A program made the position numbers and the translations under genes. Source: PALSA-612 sp963776735 (GTDB taxonomy: Bacteria > Actinomycetota > Thermoleophilia > Gaiellales > Gaiellaceae). From it: a DNA stretch of 64,000 nucleotides. Position 1 is the stretch's first letter. Each line of letters begins with the position of its first letter. The notes below the pieces were generated by a model that saw nothing but the letters and a program-made list of their open reading frames with translations, did no database searches and had not been told where the DNA came from. The stretch covers positions 62,001 through 126,000 of the forward strand of contig CAVZNV010000015.1 in assembly GCA_963776735.1 (NCBI GenBank), read 5' to 3'. Of the stretch, positions 50,772 to 59,313 are shown piece after piece.

Positions 50772-52101
50772 ACAGGGCGGCAGGCAAAGCCTCGACGACG
50801 TCGCTCGCGACCTTGCCGGGGCCGTCGAACTGCCTCGCCGCCAGAGTGTGTGCCGTCGCCGCCGCGGCGGCAGCCAGGCGCGCGTCGACACCCTTCGCGA
50901 GAAATGCGCCGACGATCCCGGTCAGCACGTCCCCCGTTCCGGCCGTTGCGAGAGACGGATCGCCGGGACACACGAGGACGCCTTCGCCGGGTGCGCCGAC
51001 GAGCGTCCCGTAGCCCTTGAGGAGCACCACGCAGCGGAAGCGCTCGACGGCACGCCCCAGGGCTTCGATCCGGTGAGCGTCGACCCAGGGAGCGTCCGTG
51101 CCGAGCAGCCGCGCCAGTTCGCCCGAGTGCGGCGTCAGAACGGTCGGCGCGGTCCTCGTGAACGGCTCCAGGCCGAAGAGGGCGTCCGCGTCGACGACCG
51201 CCGGCAGGTCGGTCTCTTCGAGCAGCCGCCGGACGAGCGCTCGCTCCTCGTCCCCACGCCCGAGGCCCGGGCCGATGGCGAGCGCGCCCGCGCGGCCGAC
51301 CGCGTCGAAGACGTCCTCACGCGACCTCTTGACCGCCTCGACCACGAGCGTCTCGAGGACGGGCAACGACTCGCGAGGCGCGGCGATCGCGACGTAGCCT
51401 GCGTCCGCGCGGAACGCGGCCCGCGCGGACAACGCCGCAGCACCCGTCATCCCCTGCGAGCCGCCGATGACGAGCACTGATCCGGCCGTGTACTTGTTGT
51501 CGCGCGGGGAGCGCCGCGGGACGACGGAGAGCACGTCCGGCGTCACCAGCGCGGCCGCCGTCTCACGTGGCTCGAGCCCGATGTCGACGAGCGCGACCGA
51601 CTGTGTTCGGAACGCACCCGGCGTGACGTGCAGGCCGACCTTCTCGCCGTGGAACACCACGCTGCATTCAGCCTCGACAGCGACTCCTGCGACCTCGCCG
51701 GTCGATGCGTCGACACCCGACGGCACGTCCACGGCCACGATCTCGGCGCCCGACACGTTCATCGTCTCGATCAGCCGCGCCGCGTCGGGCCGCGGCTCGC
51801 CCGAGAAGCCGGTTCCGAACAGCGCGTCGACGAGAACCTCCGGCGAGCCGAGGTCGGTCTCCCCCGCCTTCGCGTCGACGACGCGGACCTCCCGGCCCGC
51901 CCGCTCCAGATAGCCGGCTGCCACGCGTCCGTCGCCGCCGTTGTTCCCGCCTCCGCACACGACGGTGATCCGCCGCGCGTCGCCGTAGTGCTCCAGGACG
52001 AAGTCGGCGACCGCCTTCCCGGCACGGTCCATGAGCACCGCCACGTCGTGCCCCTCCTCGGCACGGCGCATCTCCTCGGCCGTGTAGAGCGGCTCGAACA
52101 T
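50761..52101 (-). CDS. nnr: Bifunctional NAD(P)H-hydrate epimerase / ADP-dependent dehydratase
   Basis: 446-aa fusion that repairs damaged NAD(P)HX. The N-terminal YjeF_N epimerase part (1-200) has VVCGGGNNGGDGRVAAGYL and VDALFGTGFSGEPR. The C-terminal dehydratase part (about 210-440) has IGGSQGMTGAAALSARAA, VLTPHSGELARLLG and LATAGTGDVLTGIVGAFLA. Its start overlaps the acpS stop by one base (TGATG), and its end overlaps alr, so all three are translationally linked, an arrangement common in bacteria. Confidence 0.95.
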   Translation of the reverse strand: MFEPLYTAEEMRRAEEGHDVAVLMDRAGKAVADFVLEHYGDARRITVVCGGGNNGGDGRVAAGYLERAGREVRVVDAKAGETDLGSPEVLVDALFGTGFSGEPRPDAARLIETMNVSGAEIVAVDVPSGVDASTGEVAGVAVEAECSVVFHGEKVGLHVTPGAFRTQSVALVDIGLEPRETAAALVTPDVLSVVPRRSPRDNKYTAGSVLVIGGSQGMTGAAALSARAAFRADAGYVAIAAPRESLPVLETLVVEAVKRSREDVFDAVGRAGALAIGPGLGRGDEERALVRRLLEETDLPAVVDADALFGLEPFTRTAPTVLTPHSGELARLLGTDAPWVDAHRIEALGRAVERFRCVVLLKGYGTLVGAPGEGVLVCPGDPSLATAGTGDVLTGIVGAFLAKGVDARLAAAAAATAHTLAARQFDGPGKVASDVVEALPAALYAL

Positions 52102-52460
52102 CAGGAGACGACCGCGACTGCGGCGGCCAGCTCCTTCGAGTGCGTCATCGACAGCTCGATCTGGCCGGCCCCCATCCGCTCAGCGCGAGCCGCGAGCCGC
52201 CCGAACAGCCGCACCGACGGCTTCGGCCGGCCGACGATCTCGACCTCACGCCAGGCGAAGTTGACGGCGACACCGAATCCGAGCGCCTTCCCGACCGCCT
52301 CCTTGCCGGCGAACCGCGCCGCGTAGTGCTGGGCCGGGTTCGGGCGGGAGTCGCAGTACGCCTGCTCGGCCCCGGTGAAGCAGCGGTCCCGGAAGCCCTC
52401 GTACCGTGCGAGCGTCCGGCGAACGCGCTCGATCTCGATCAGGTCGACGCCCACGTGCAC
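52101..52460 (-). CDS. acpS: Holo-[acyl-carrier-protein] synthase
   Basis: 119-aa 4'-phosphopantetheinyl transferase that activates acyl carrier protein, standard length. The metal-binding Asp is in GVDLIEIERVRR, and the Glu is in RFAGKEAVGKALG. The C-terminal SMTHSKELAAAVAVV strand is typical. Start at GTG 52460, with GGAGGT 8 nt upstream. It heads the minus-strand run acpS-nnr-alr-cca. Confidence 0.94.
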   Translation of the reverse strand: MHVGVDLIEIERVRRTLARYEGFRDRCFTGAEQAYCDSRPNPAQHYAARFAGKEAVGKALGFGVAVNFAWREVEIVGRPKPSVRLFGRLAARAERMGAGQIELSMTHSKELAAAVAVVS

Positions 52461-52919
52461 GTGCCGACACCTCCGGAACGCAGAATTGACGCCATCGCGG
52501 GCGAGTCTAGTGCCAACCGGATCCAGGTCACGCGGAGCGTCTCGATCGCGCGCTCCGAGGTCCGCTTCCGCACGTCGCGGTCGAGCGGGCCGGGCGGCCA
52601 GCACGCGCAGAAGTCGGAGACGCGGGTCGAGGCGCTCTTCGACGTCGAGGCGTCGCCGTCGCTGAGCGACGCGCAGAAGCGCCGCGTCCTCGCGCGCGCC
52701 GGTCCGGTCGTCAGGGCCGTCGCCGAGGACGAGCGCAGCCAGTTCCGGAACCGCGAGCTGGCGCTCGAGCGGCTCGTCGCCGCGCTCGGCGAGGCGCTGC
52801 GGGTGCGCCGCGCACGCAGGGCGACCCGGCCGCCGCAGAAGGCCGTCGAGAACCGTCTCGCCGACAAGCGCCGGCGGGGTGAGAAGAAGCGTCGCCGCGG
52901 TCCCGTGTCCGACGAGTGA
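52461..52919 (+). CDS. ArfB/ICT1-like peptidyl-tRNA hydrolase
   Basis: Release-factor-like rescue protein. The catalytic GGQ is in SSGPGGQHAQKSETRVE, and a long basic C-terminal tail (RLADKRRRGEKKRRRG) is present, as needed for entering the mRNA channel of stalled ribosomes. The start is unclear. GTG 52461 (152 aa) is the nearest standard codon and lies back-to-back with the acpS start, but family homology begins at VTRSVSIARSEVRF near 52525, where only ATC (52521) is available. Confidence 0.8.
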   Translation: MPTPPERRIDAIAGESSANRIQVTRSVSIARSEVRFRTSRSSGPGGQHAQKSETRVEALFDVEASPSLSDAQKRRVLARAGPVVRAVAEDERSQFRNRELALERLVAALGEALRVRRARRATRPPQKAVENRLADKRRRGEKKRRRGPVSDE

Positions 52920-53022
52920 ACCCGCAGTTGAGGATCGTAAGGTCTGTGTTAGTACCTCCCCGCCCGGTTCACAATCCCGCTAAGGTCCTGAAGCTCGCCC
53001 GCCGAGCCTGTCGCCGCCCCAG

Positions 53023-54450
53023 ATGAGAAACCGGACCCGCTTCATACTCGGCTGCCTGCTCGCATTGGCCGCCGCGATTCCCGCCGTGGCCACCGCCGCG
53101 CCGCGGATGCCGGTTGGTTTCAACGACGATCCGTCCTTCCGCTGGCGCAACGACGCGAAGACGAACTTCGACAACGCGGCGCAAACCGACGCGTCGATCA
53201 TCCGCACCACGGCCTACTGGTCGCGAATCGCGCCGGCACGACCGGGAAACCCGACCAACCCGCTCGACCCGGGGTACCACTTCGAGGATCTCGACCAACT
53301 CGTGCTCAACGCGACCCGGCACGACATGACCGTGCTGATCACGATCTGGGGCACGCCGGGCTGGGCCAACGGCGGCCAGGCGGAGAACCACGCGCCGACG
53401 AACGTGAACGACCTCCAGAACTTCGCCCAGGCGCTGGCCGCGCGCTACTCGGGGCGCTACACGGCTCTGCTGGGCATTCCGGTCTACGTCGGCTACTTCT
53501 CGGTCTGGAACGAGCCGAACCTGTCGGAGTTCCTGGCGCCCGCGTATACGAACGGGAAGCCGAGCTCCCCGGCCGTCTACGCGAAGATGGCGGCCGCCGC
53601 GATCGCCGGCATCAAGGCAGCCAACCCGAAGGCGATGGTCGGCGTCGGCGAGACGTCGCCGCGCGGCCGGCAGAAGCCACTCGGCAGCAGCACTGCGCAG
53701 GACACGATCGCGCCGGGACTCTTCGCTCAGGACGTGGCCAAGGCGGCGCCGAACCTGAAGTTCGACGCGTGGGCACATCACCCGTACTCGGGGCTCGGAC
53801 AAGGCCCGAACGTCAAGGTCGCCTTCCCGAACGTGAACCTGCCGCAGATCCCGACGTTCGAGAAGAAGCTGCAGCAGTGGTTCCACCGCAAGTTCGTGAA
53901 GATCTGGATCACCGAGTACGGGTTCGAGACGAAACCGGGCCAGCCGAAGGGCGTCACGCTCGCGCAGCAGGCCGCCTACGTGAAGCAGACGATGGCCACG
54001 ATCGGGAACGACCCGTACGTGTTCATGTTCATCTGGTTCATCTTCCGGGACGACCCGACGAGTTCCTGGCACAGCGGGCTCGAGAACTTCGACAACTCGC
54101 GCAAGCCGGCGTTCGCCACGTTCACGACCGGCGCGCGGGCGCTCGACATCCGCAGCCCTGTCGTCTACATCAAGGCCAGGCTGTCGAACCCGGTCATCCG
54201 CGTGCCCGTCTGGGATCTGCTCTGGCGCGACGGCCCCGGCGCCGTGCTCGGCTCGACGGTCAAGGTCTTCTATAACAGGCGCAACCTGGCGGTCTCCCAG
54301 CCCCAGACCACGATCGCGGCCGACGGCTACGTGAGCCTTCCCATTCCGCTGAAGAAGCCGCCCAAGAATACGTCGTACACGGTTTCGATCCAGCTCAACG
54401 ACAAGAACGGCAACCAGGTCTTCCGCTCGGCCACGCTGATCGTGCCGTAG
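53023..54450 (+). CDS. Secreted clan GH-A glycoside hydrolase-like protein
   Basis: 475 aa with signal peptide (residues 1 to about 26, ILGCLLALAAAIPAVATAA). A TIM-barrel domain follows with the general acid Glu in YFSVWNEPNLSE and the nucleophile Glu in KIWITEYGFET, spaced as in GH5/GH39/GH51-like families. A beta-rich module of about 110 residues ends the protein. The sugar substrate is not evident. A TAAGGT box lies 36 nt before the ATG, so this mRNA has a short leader without a clear ribosome binding site. Confidence 0.8.
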   Translation: MRNRTRFILGCLLALAAAIPAVATAAPRMPVGFNDDPSFRWRNDAKTNFDNAAQTDASIIRTTAYWSRIAPARPGNPTNPLDPGYHFEDLDQLVLNATRHDMTVLITIWGTPGWANGGQAENHAPTNVNDLQNFAQALAARYSGRYTALLGIPVYVGYFSVWNEPNLSEFLAPAYTNGKPSSPAVYAKMAAAAIAGIKAANPKAMVGVGETSPRGRQKPLGSSTAQDTIAPGLFAQDVAKAAPNLKFDAWAHHPYSGLGQGPNVKVAFPNVNLPQIPTFEKKLQQWFHRKFVKIWITEYGFETKPGQPKGVTLAQQAAYVKQTMATIGNDPYVFMFIWFIFRDDPTSSWHSGLENFDNSRKPAFATFTTGARALDIRSPVVYIKARLSNPVIRVPVWDLLWRDGPGAVLGSTVKVFYNRRNLAVSQPQTTIAADGYVSLPIPLKKPPKNTSYTVSIQLNDKNGNQVFRSATLIVP

Positions 54451-54460
54451 GATCGCCGCC

Positions 54461-55090
54461 GTGCGACGTCTCGCCGCGAAGGTCTCGGCGAGGAGCCGGA
54501 GGCGGAAGCTCGAGCTCTTCCTCAGTGCGATGCAGCCGACCGCCGAGACGACGGTGGTCGACGTCGGCGTCAGCGACGGGGGCTACGGCGAGGACACCTA
54601 CGGCACGGCGAACTTCTTCGAAGCGCTCTACCCCTGGCCCGAGCAGATCGTCGCCGTCTCGACGCAGCACCTGACGGTCTTCCAGGAGGCGTTCCCGCTC
54701 GTGACGGCGCTGCGGGCCGACGGGCGCGCGCTGCCGTTCCTCGACGACCAGTTCGACATCGGCTTCTCGAACGCGGTCGTCGAGCACCTGCCCGACCTCG
54801 AGTCGCAGCGTGCATTCGTCTCCGAGCTCTGCCGGGTCTCCCGCCGCGTGTTCGTGACGACACCGAACCGGCGCTTCCCGCTCGACACGCACACGCTCGT
54901 GCCGCTCGCACACTGGTTTTCCGACGAGCGTCGTGACCGGCTCTACCGGGCGCTCCACCGTGACGAAGGGCTGGGGCTGAGACTCCTCGGGCCGGACGAC
55001 TTTCTCGGGCTCTTTCCCGCTTCCGCGCGTCCGACGCTGCTCCGGCGGGGCATGACGCTCGTCGTCGTGGCCGACACGGCCTCTCGGTAG
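54461..55090 (+). CDS. Class I SAM-dependent methyltransferase
   Basis: 209 aa. Motif I is TTVVDVGVSDGGYGED, and later motifs are LPFLDDQFDIGFSNAVVEHL and RRVFVTTPNRRFPLDTHTLVPL, the pattern of methyltransferase-11 proteins common near polysaccharide genes. A basic N-terminal helix (RRLAAKVSARSRRRK) precedes the fold. The GTG is 7 nt after TAGGAT, whose TAG is the stop of the glycoside hydrolase gene, suggesting a leaderless transcript starting in the short intergenic space. Confidence 0.82.
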   Translation: MRRLAAKVSARSRRRKLELFLSAMQPTAETTVVDVGVSDGGYGEDTYGTANFFEALYPWPEQIVAVSTQHLTVFQEAFPLVTALRADGRALPFLDDQFDIGFSNAVVEHLPDLESQRAFVSELCRVSRRVFVTTPNRRFPLDTHTLVPLAHWFSDERRDRLYRALHRDEGLGLRLLGPDDFLGLFPASARPTLLRRGMTLVVVADTASR

Positions 55091-55169
55091 GTCGGCGCCC
55101 CTCGCACGGGGGATGGGTCGACCACCGCTCCCGCGCCGATCCCTCTCTTGAGCGAGACATGAGCGACGC

Positions 55170-56636
55170 GTGAGCCCGAAGCAGACTGCCGGAAACCAGC
55201 CCCTGGATGACGCCCAGGTGGAGCTCGACACGGGGTTCGGCAGCGGCCTGCGCGCGCAGCTCGAAAAGAAGGCGCCGGTCACGCGCACGCGTGGCGCCGC
55301 GGGGCACGAGGACGGGAAACCGTCCGAGAAGACGCGGAAGCCGGCCGCCGCCGAGAAGCCTGCCGAGATCGATCCCGAGCTCGTCCACGAGCTCGCGCGC
55401 CGCTCGGCGGAGATCGACAAGATGCTCGCGGAGCAGGAGCAGCGCGAGGCGGAGCTCCGCGAGAGCGAGCTGGAGCTCGACTCGCACCGCGCCGAGTTCG
55501 ATGCGCGCTCAGCCGACCTCGACGCACGGACTGCTCGCATCGACGAGCAAGGCGACGAGCTGAACGACCGCGCCGCCGAGCTCGAGGGCCGCGTGCAGGA
55601 GCTCGAGCGCGAGGCCGAGCGGCTCGCGCAGCTCGAGCAGAGCCTCGAAGATCGGACGAAGGATCGCTCCGAGCACGAGCGCGCGCTCGACGCGGAGCTG
55701 AAGGAGCGCGACCGCCGGGTCGCCGAGCTGGAGCGAGAGCTCGACCGCCGCGGCCGCGACCTCGAGCGCGAGCAGGAGCGCCGGGCGCGCGACGCCGACC
55801 GCGACCTCGAACGTCGCCGGCGCGAGCTGGAGCAGGAGCTTTCCGCCCGCGGGCGCGAGCTCGACCAGGAGGCCGAGCGGCGGCGGCGCGAGCTCGAGCA
55901 GGAGCTGGCCGACGCGAAGAAGCATCTCGCCGGCGACGCCGACTCGATGCAGGCAGACCGCGACGCGATCGCCACCCAGAAGGCCGAGCTCGAGGCGGAG
56001 GCTTCCCAGCTCGCGAGCGACCGGCACGCGCTGACCAAGCAGCAGAGCCAGCTCTCCGAGCGCGAGCGCAAGCTCGACCACCGCAGCGCCGAGCTGTCGA
56101 CGAAGGCCGCCGAGGTGAAGCGCACGGAGGAGAACGTGCTGCGCGGCCGGGAGCTGCGCGAGCTCCAGGGCGACCTCGACCGACGCGCCGTCGAGCTCGA
56201 GCAGCTCGCCGCCGACTGCGTGCGCGGGCGCAATCTCGACTCGCTCGCCGAGGAGCTCGAGGCCAGGCAGCGCGACGTGTCATCGCGCGAGGCGGAACTC
56301 ATCAAGGCCGAGGAGCAGATCGAGAGCGAACGCGAGCGGGTCGAGAAGCGGGCGGCCCGCCTGAAGTCGCGCGACAGCGAGCTGAAGTCGCGCGCGGAGG
56401 AGATCGACGAGCGAGAGGCCGCGATCTTCGACCGCGAGGACGAGGTCGCGACGCACCGGGCCAAGGTCGAAGTCGACATCGAGCTCGAGAGCGACCGCCT
56501 CGACCAGTGGGAGCAGGAGCTGAAGGCCCGCGAGGCCCGGCTCGAGAAGAAGGAAGGCGAGCTCGAGTCCTACATCGGGCGCGCCCAGGGCGAGCTCGGT
56601 AAGCGCGAAGCGGCGCTCCGCGTCGTCAACTCCTAG
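55170..56636 (+). CDS. Long coiled-coil protein
   Basis: 488 aa. The first 70 residues are charged and low in structure; from about residue 75 to the end nearly every segment is Glu/Arg/Ala/Leu-rich with heptad spacing (for example RAAELEGRVQELEREAERLA), predicting one very long rod. No membrane helix or catalytic motif is seen. It could be a scaffold or filament-forming protein. The frame ATG-AGC-GAC-GCG-TGA at 55159-55173 ends across the GTG start and might couple translation. A terminator follows at 56686. Confidence 0.7.
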   Translation: MSPKQTAGNQPLDDAQVELDTGFGSGLRAQLEKKAPVTRTRGAAGHEDGKPSEKTRKPAAAEKPAEIDPELVHELARRSAEIDKMLAEQEQREAELRESELELDSHRAEFDARSADLDARTARIDEQGDELNDRAAELEGRVQELEREAERLAQLEQSLEDRTKDRSEHERALDAELKERDRRVAELERELDRRGRDLEREQERRARDADRDLERRRRELEQELSARGRELDQEAERRRRELEQELADAKKHLAGDADSMQADRDAIATQKAELEAEASQLASDRHALTKQQSQLSERERKLDHRSAELSTKAAEVKRTEENVLRGRELRELQGDLDRRAVELEQLAADCVRGRNLDSLAEELEARQRDVSSREAELIKAEEQIESERERVEKRAARLKSRDSELKSRAEEIDEREAAIFDREDEVATHRAKVEVDIELESDRLDQWEQELKAREARLEKKEGELESYIGRAQGELGKREAALRVVNS

Positions 56637-56651
56637 CCACGCGCTCGAGCA

Positions 56652-56674
56652 CCTTGCAACACTGTGTTGCAAGG
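56652..56674. repeat. 23-bp perfect palindrome between convergent genes
   Basis: CCTTGCAACAC and GTGTTGCAAGG flank one central T. It lacks a following T run, is less GC-rich than the local terminators, and lies just before a separate terminator. It resembles the operator of a dimeric regulator more than a terminator. Confidence 0.6.
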
Positions 56675-56685
56675 AACGACACGGC

Positions 56686-56710
56686 CCGGACCGGCGAGCC
56701 GGCCGGTTTT
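56686..56710 (+). terminator. Intrinsic terminator of the coiled-coil gene
   Basis: CCGG-A-CCGG and CCGG-CCGG pair with one bulged A around the loop CGAG and are followed by TTTT, 50 nt after the stop codon. Confidence 0.65.
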
Positions 56711-56733
56711 GCACCTCGTCCGCGCGACCGTGA

Positions 56734-57405
56734 TTACGTCGGCTGAAGGGTTTCGCCGCGCACGAACTGGTAGAGCAGCGCGCCGAGGGACGTCCCGACG
56801 ACGGGCGCGACGAGGTAGAGCCAGAGCGCGTGCAGGTCGCCCGAGACCACCGCCGGGCCGAACGATCGCGCCGGATTCATCGACGCGCCGGAGATCGGCC
56901 CGCCGAACATCGCGTCGAGGCCGATCGTGCCGCCGATGGCGATCGCGGCGGCCTCTCCGACGGCCCGCGTGTCGGTCGCGACGGCGAGGATGACGAACAT
57001 CAGGATCGCGCTCAGGATCAGCTCCCAGAGGAACGACTGCCTCTGCGAACCGGACGGGAGCGTGGCGCCGACGTGGGCGATGGTGCCCAGCGAGCCGCGC
57101 AGAACGGCGGCGGCGGCGGTCGCACCGGCGAACTGAGCCAGCCAGTAGCCGGCGGCACGATGCCAGGGAAAGTGCCGCGTGAGTGCAAAGGCGAACGTCA
57201 CTGCGGGGTTGAAGTGCGCGCCCGAGACGTGTCCGACGGCGTAGATCATCGCCATGATCACGAGCCCGAACGTGATGGCGACGCCGACGTGCCCGAGCGC
57301 GTGGGTCTTCGCGTCGACCATGATCGCTCCCGCACCGGCGAAGACGAGGGCGAAGGTGCCGAGCGCCTCGGCGACGAGCTTCCGCGTGAGCGGTGGCGCA
57401 GTCAC
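56734..57405 (-). CDS. MIP-family aquaporin / aquaglyceroporin in the arsenic operon
   Basis: 223-aa channel with six membrane helices and both half-helix signatures, SGAHFNPAVTFAFAL and SGASMNPARSFGPAV (the Arg of the selectivity filter included). Start overlaps the arsM stop by GTGA. In Sinorhizobium meliloti the aquaporin AqpS, encoded with arsC, lets As(III) leave the cell down its gradient. The operon position suggests the same job here, perhaps also for methylated arsenicals. Confidence 0.9.
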   Translation of the reverse strand: MTAPPLTRKLVAEALGTFALVFAGAGAIMVDAKTHALGHVGVAITFGLVIMAMIYAVGHVSGAHFNPAVTFAFALTRHFPWHRAAGYWLAQFAGATAAAAVLRGSLGTIAHVGATLPSGSQRQSFLWELILSAILMFVILAVATDTRAVGEAAAIAIGGTIGLDAMFGGPISGASMNPARSFGPAVVSGDLHALWLYLVAPVVGTSLGALLYQFVRGETLQPT

Positions 57406-58211
57406 CCCCTGACGCCGGGCTTCGTCGCCTGGATGACGGCAGCGTGCATCCCGTCGGCGACGTCGTGCGTGAACGTCACGCTCACGCCGACCAGGCCTGC
57501 CGTGTGCAGTCCGTTCTCGTACTCGCCTCTCGAGAGCGCTCCGGCGATACAGCCGACGTAGCTGCCGCGCTCGGCGCGTTCGGCGGGCGAGAGCCGGTCA
57601 TCGGCGACCACGTCAGAGACGCCGATCCGCCCGCCGGGCTTGAGCACCCGCGCCATTTCCGCCAGCACGGCCGTCTTGTCCGTCGAGAGGTTGATCACGC
57701 AGTTGGAGATGACGACGTCGACACTCTCCGCCGGGAGCGGCACGTCCTCGATCACGCCCTTCAGGAAGATCGCGTTGCGGATGCCGGCTTCCTCGGCGTT
57801 GCGCCGCGCGAGAGCCAGCATCTCGTCGGTCATGTCGAGCCCGTAGGCGAGCCCGGCGGGTCCGACACGCTTCGCCGAGAGGATCACGTCGATGCCGCCG
57901 CCTGAGCCGAGGTCGAGCACGACCTCGCCCTCGCGCAGGTCGGCGACCGCCGTCGGGTTGCCGCACCCGAGGCTGGCCAGCGCCGCCGCGTCGGGGAGCT
58001 CGCCGCGCTGGTCGGCGTCGTAGAGCGCCCGGCCGAAGTCGCCTGGCTTTCCGCCTCCGCAGCAGTCGTCGCCGCAGCAGTCGTCGGCGCGAGTGCCGTC
58101 GGAGCAGCATGCCGTCCCGCAACCGCAGCCTTCGCCGGCGGTGACCGACTCGGCCGCCTGCGCGTATCGCTTGCGAACCTCCTCCCTGAGCGTGTCTGCT
58201 TCTGGGCTCAT
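57402..58211 (-). CDS. arsM: Arsenite S-adenosylmethionine methyltransferase
   Basis: 269 aa. The SAM-binding motif is VVLDLGSGGGIDVILSA. Three conserved arsenic-ligand cysteines are seen in ASLGCGNPTAV, VISNCVINLS and YVGCIAGALS, matching the family's Cys triad. A Cys-rich segment near the N-terminus (GCGCGTACC, DDCCGDDCCGG) is an extra. The enzyme methylates As(III) to mono- and dimethyl forms. The start ATG overlaps the arsC stop (ATGA). Confidence 0.93.
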   Translation of the reverse strand: MSPEADTLREEVRKRYAQAAESVTAGEGCGCGTACCSDGTRADDCCGDDCCGGGKPGDFGRALYDADQRGELPDAAALASLGCGNPTAVADLREGEVVLDLGSGGGIDVILSAKRVGPAGLAYGLDMTDEMLALARRNAEEAGIRNAIFLKGVIEDVPLPAESVDVVISNCVINLSTDKTAVLAEMARVLKPGGRIGVSDVVADDRLSPAERAERGSYVGCIAGALSRGEYENGLHTAGLVGVSVTFTHDVADGMHAAVIQATKPGVRG

Positions 58212-58843
58212 TTCGTCTCCTCCTCGAGCTGCTGGATCAGCCGCCGAACGCGACCGTCGATCTCGTCGCGGATCCGGCGCACCGTCTCGACGTCCTTGCC
58301 CGCGGGATCGTCGAGCTCCCAGTCCTCGTAGCGTTTCCCGGGGTAGATCGGGCAGGCGTCGCCGCAACCCATCGTGATCACGACGTCCGCGGCTCGCACG
58401 ACTTCGTCCGTCAGCGGCTTCGGGAACTCCTCGCTCATGTCGACGCCGATCTCCGACATCGCCTCGAGCACGGCCGGGTTGATCGTCTCGCCGGGATCGC
58501 TGCCCGCTGAGCGGACGTGAACGCGACCCTCCGAACGGAGCTTGACGAGCCCCGCAGCCATCTGGCTGCGGCCGGCATTGTGGACGCACACGAACAAGAC
58601 CTCCGGCTGCTCTTTCACGATCTGACCATCTGCCTGCGCCAGCGCCTTGAGCCGTTCGCGCGCGAAGCGATGGGCGAGCACGGGCACGTAGACGTTGATC
58701 CTGGAGCCGCCGAGCAGATCGACGGACTCCGAGATGTACCGCTGGATCGTCTCCGGCGAGAAGACGCCCTTGAACTCGTCCTGCAGTCCGTCGGCGACTC
58801 GCTTGATGTGGGCTCGGGTGACGGGATCGAGAACGTCAGGCAT
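58208..58843 (-). CDS. arsC: Arsenate reductase, LMW-phosphatase type with N-terminal helical domain
   Basis: 211 aa. The C-terminal part is a low-molecular-weight phosphatase-like reductase with the P-loop VLFVCVHNAGRSQMA (C-x5-R), and the redox pair in MGCGDACPIYPGK as in thioredoxin-coupled ArsC. The N-terminal 75 residues form a helical extension found in related actinobacterial proteins. It reduces As(V) to As(III). ATG at 58843 is preferred, since GGGGAG lies 6 nt upstream; ATG 58861 is the alternative. Confidence 0.92.
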   Translation of the reverse strand: MPDVLDPVTRAHIKRVADGLQDEFKGVFSPETIQRYISESVDLLGGSRINVYVPVLAHRFARERLKALAQADGQIVKEQPEVLFVCVHNAGRSQMAAGLVKLRSEGRVHVRSAGSDPGETINPAVLEAMSEIGVDMSEEFPKPLTDEVVRAADVVITMGCGDACPIYPGKRYEDWELDDPAGKDVETVRRIRDEIDGRVRRLIQQLEEETK

Positions 58844-58871
58844 TGTCGGCTCCCCAGACATAGACGACGGT

Positions 58872-58914
58872 CGATGAATACATCTTGCCGCAACACATCC
58901 ATGTCTGTCAATAT
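58872..58914. promoter_or_regulatory. Divergent ars promoter/operator region
   Basis: The 77-nt gap between arsC and arsR is AT-richer than its surroundings. GATGAATACATC (58873-58884) is a short dyad of the kind ArsR/SmtB dimers bind, and CAATAT (58909-58914) is 6 nt before the arsR GTG. ArsR probably represses both directions from here. Confidence 0.4.
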
Positions 58915-58920
58915 GTGGGA

Positions 58921-59250
58921 GTGCAGACGATCGCGACCGTCGCCGCGTGCTGCCCGCCGATCTCGCAGGCGGCGCTGACTGCAGAGGACGCCGAGGATGT
59001 CGCGGCCGCGCTCAAGGTCCTCGCCGACCCCGCCCGGCTCCGGCTGCTCAGCCTGATCCAGGCACAGCCCGGCGGCGAGGCATGCGTCTGCCACCTGACC
59101 GAGCCTCTCGGGCTGAGCCAGCCGACGGTGAGCCACCACCTGAAGGTGCTCGTCCAGGCCGGTCTGCTCGAACGTGAGCAGCGCGGGCGGTGGGCGTACT
59201 TCCGCGCTGTGCCAGGCTCGCTGACCGCGCTTCGCGAGCTCCTCGGCTAG
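58921..59250 (+). CDS. arsR: ArsR-family arsenic-responsive repressor
   Basis: 109-aa winged-helix repressor. The HTH is seen in LTEPLGLSQPTVSHHLKVLVQAGLL. Cys10-Cys11 (VAACCPP) and Cys55/Cys57 (EACVCHL) correspond in position to the As(III) ligands Cys15, Cys16 and Cys55 of Corynebacterium glutamicum ArsR, and not to the helix-3 site of E. coli ArsR. GTG at 58921 gives the usual length. It probably controls the divergent arsC-arsM-aquaporin operon and itself. Confidence 0.92.
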   Translation: MQTIATVAACCPPISQAALTAEDAEDVAAALKVLADPARLRLLSLIQAQPGGEACVCHLTEPLGLSQPTVSHHLKVLVQAGLLEREQRGRWAYFRAVPGSLTALRELLG

Positions 59251-59313
59251 TTCACCAGATCGTCACCCGGGCGTAACCCACTGTCTGCCCGAAACCGCCG
59301 TAAGGTCGCGGCC

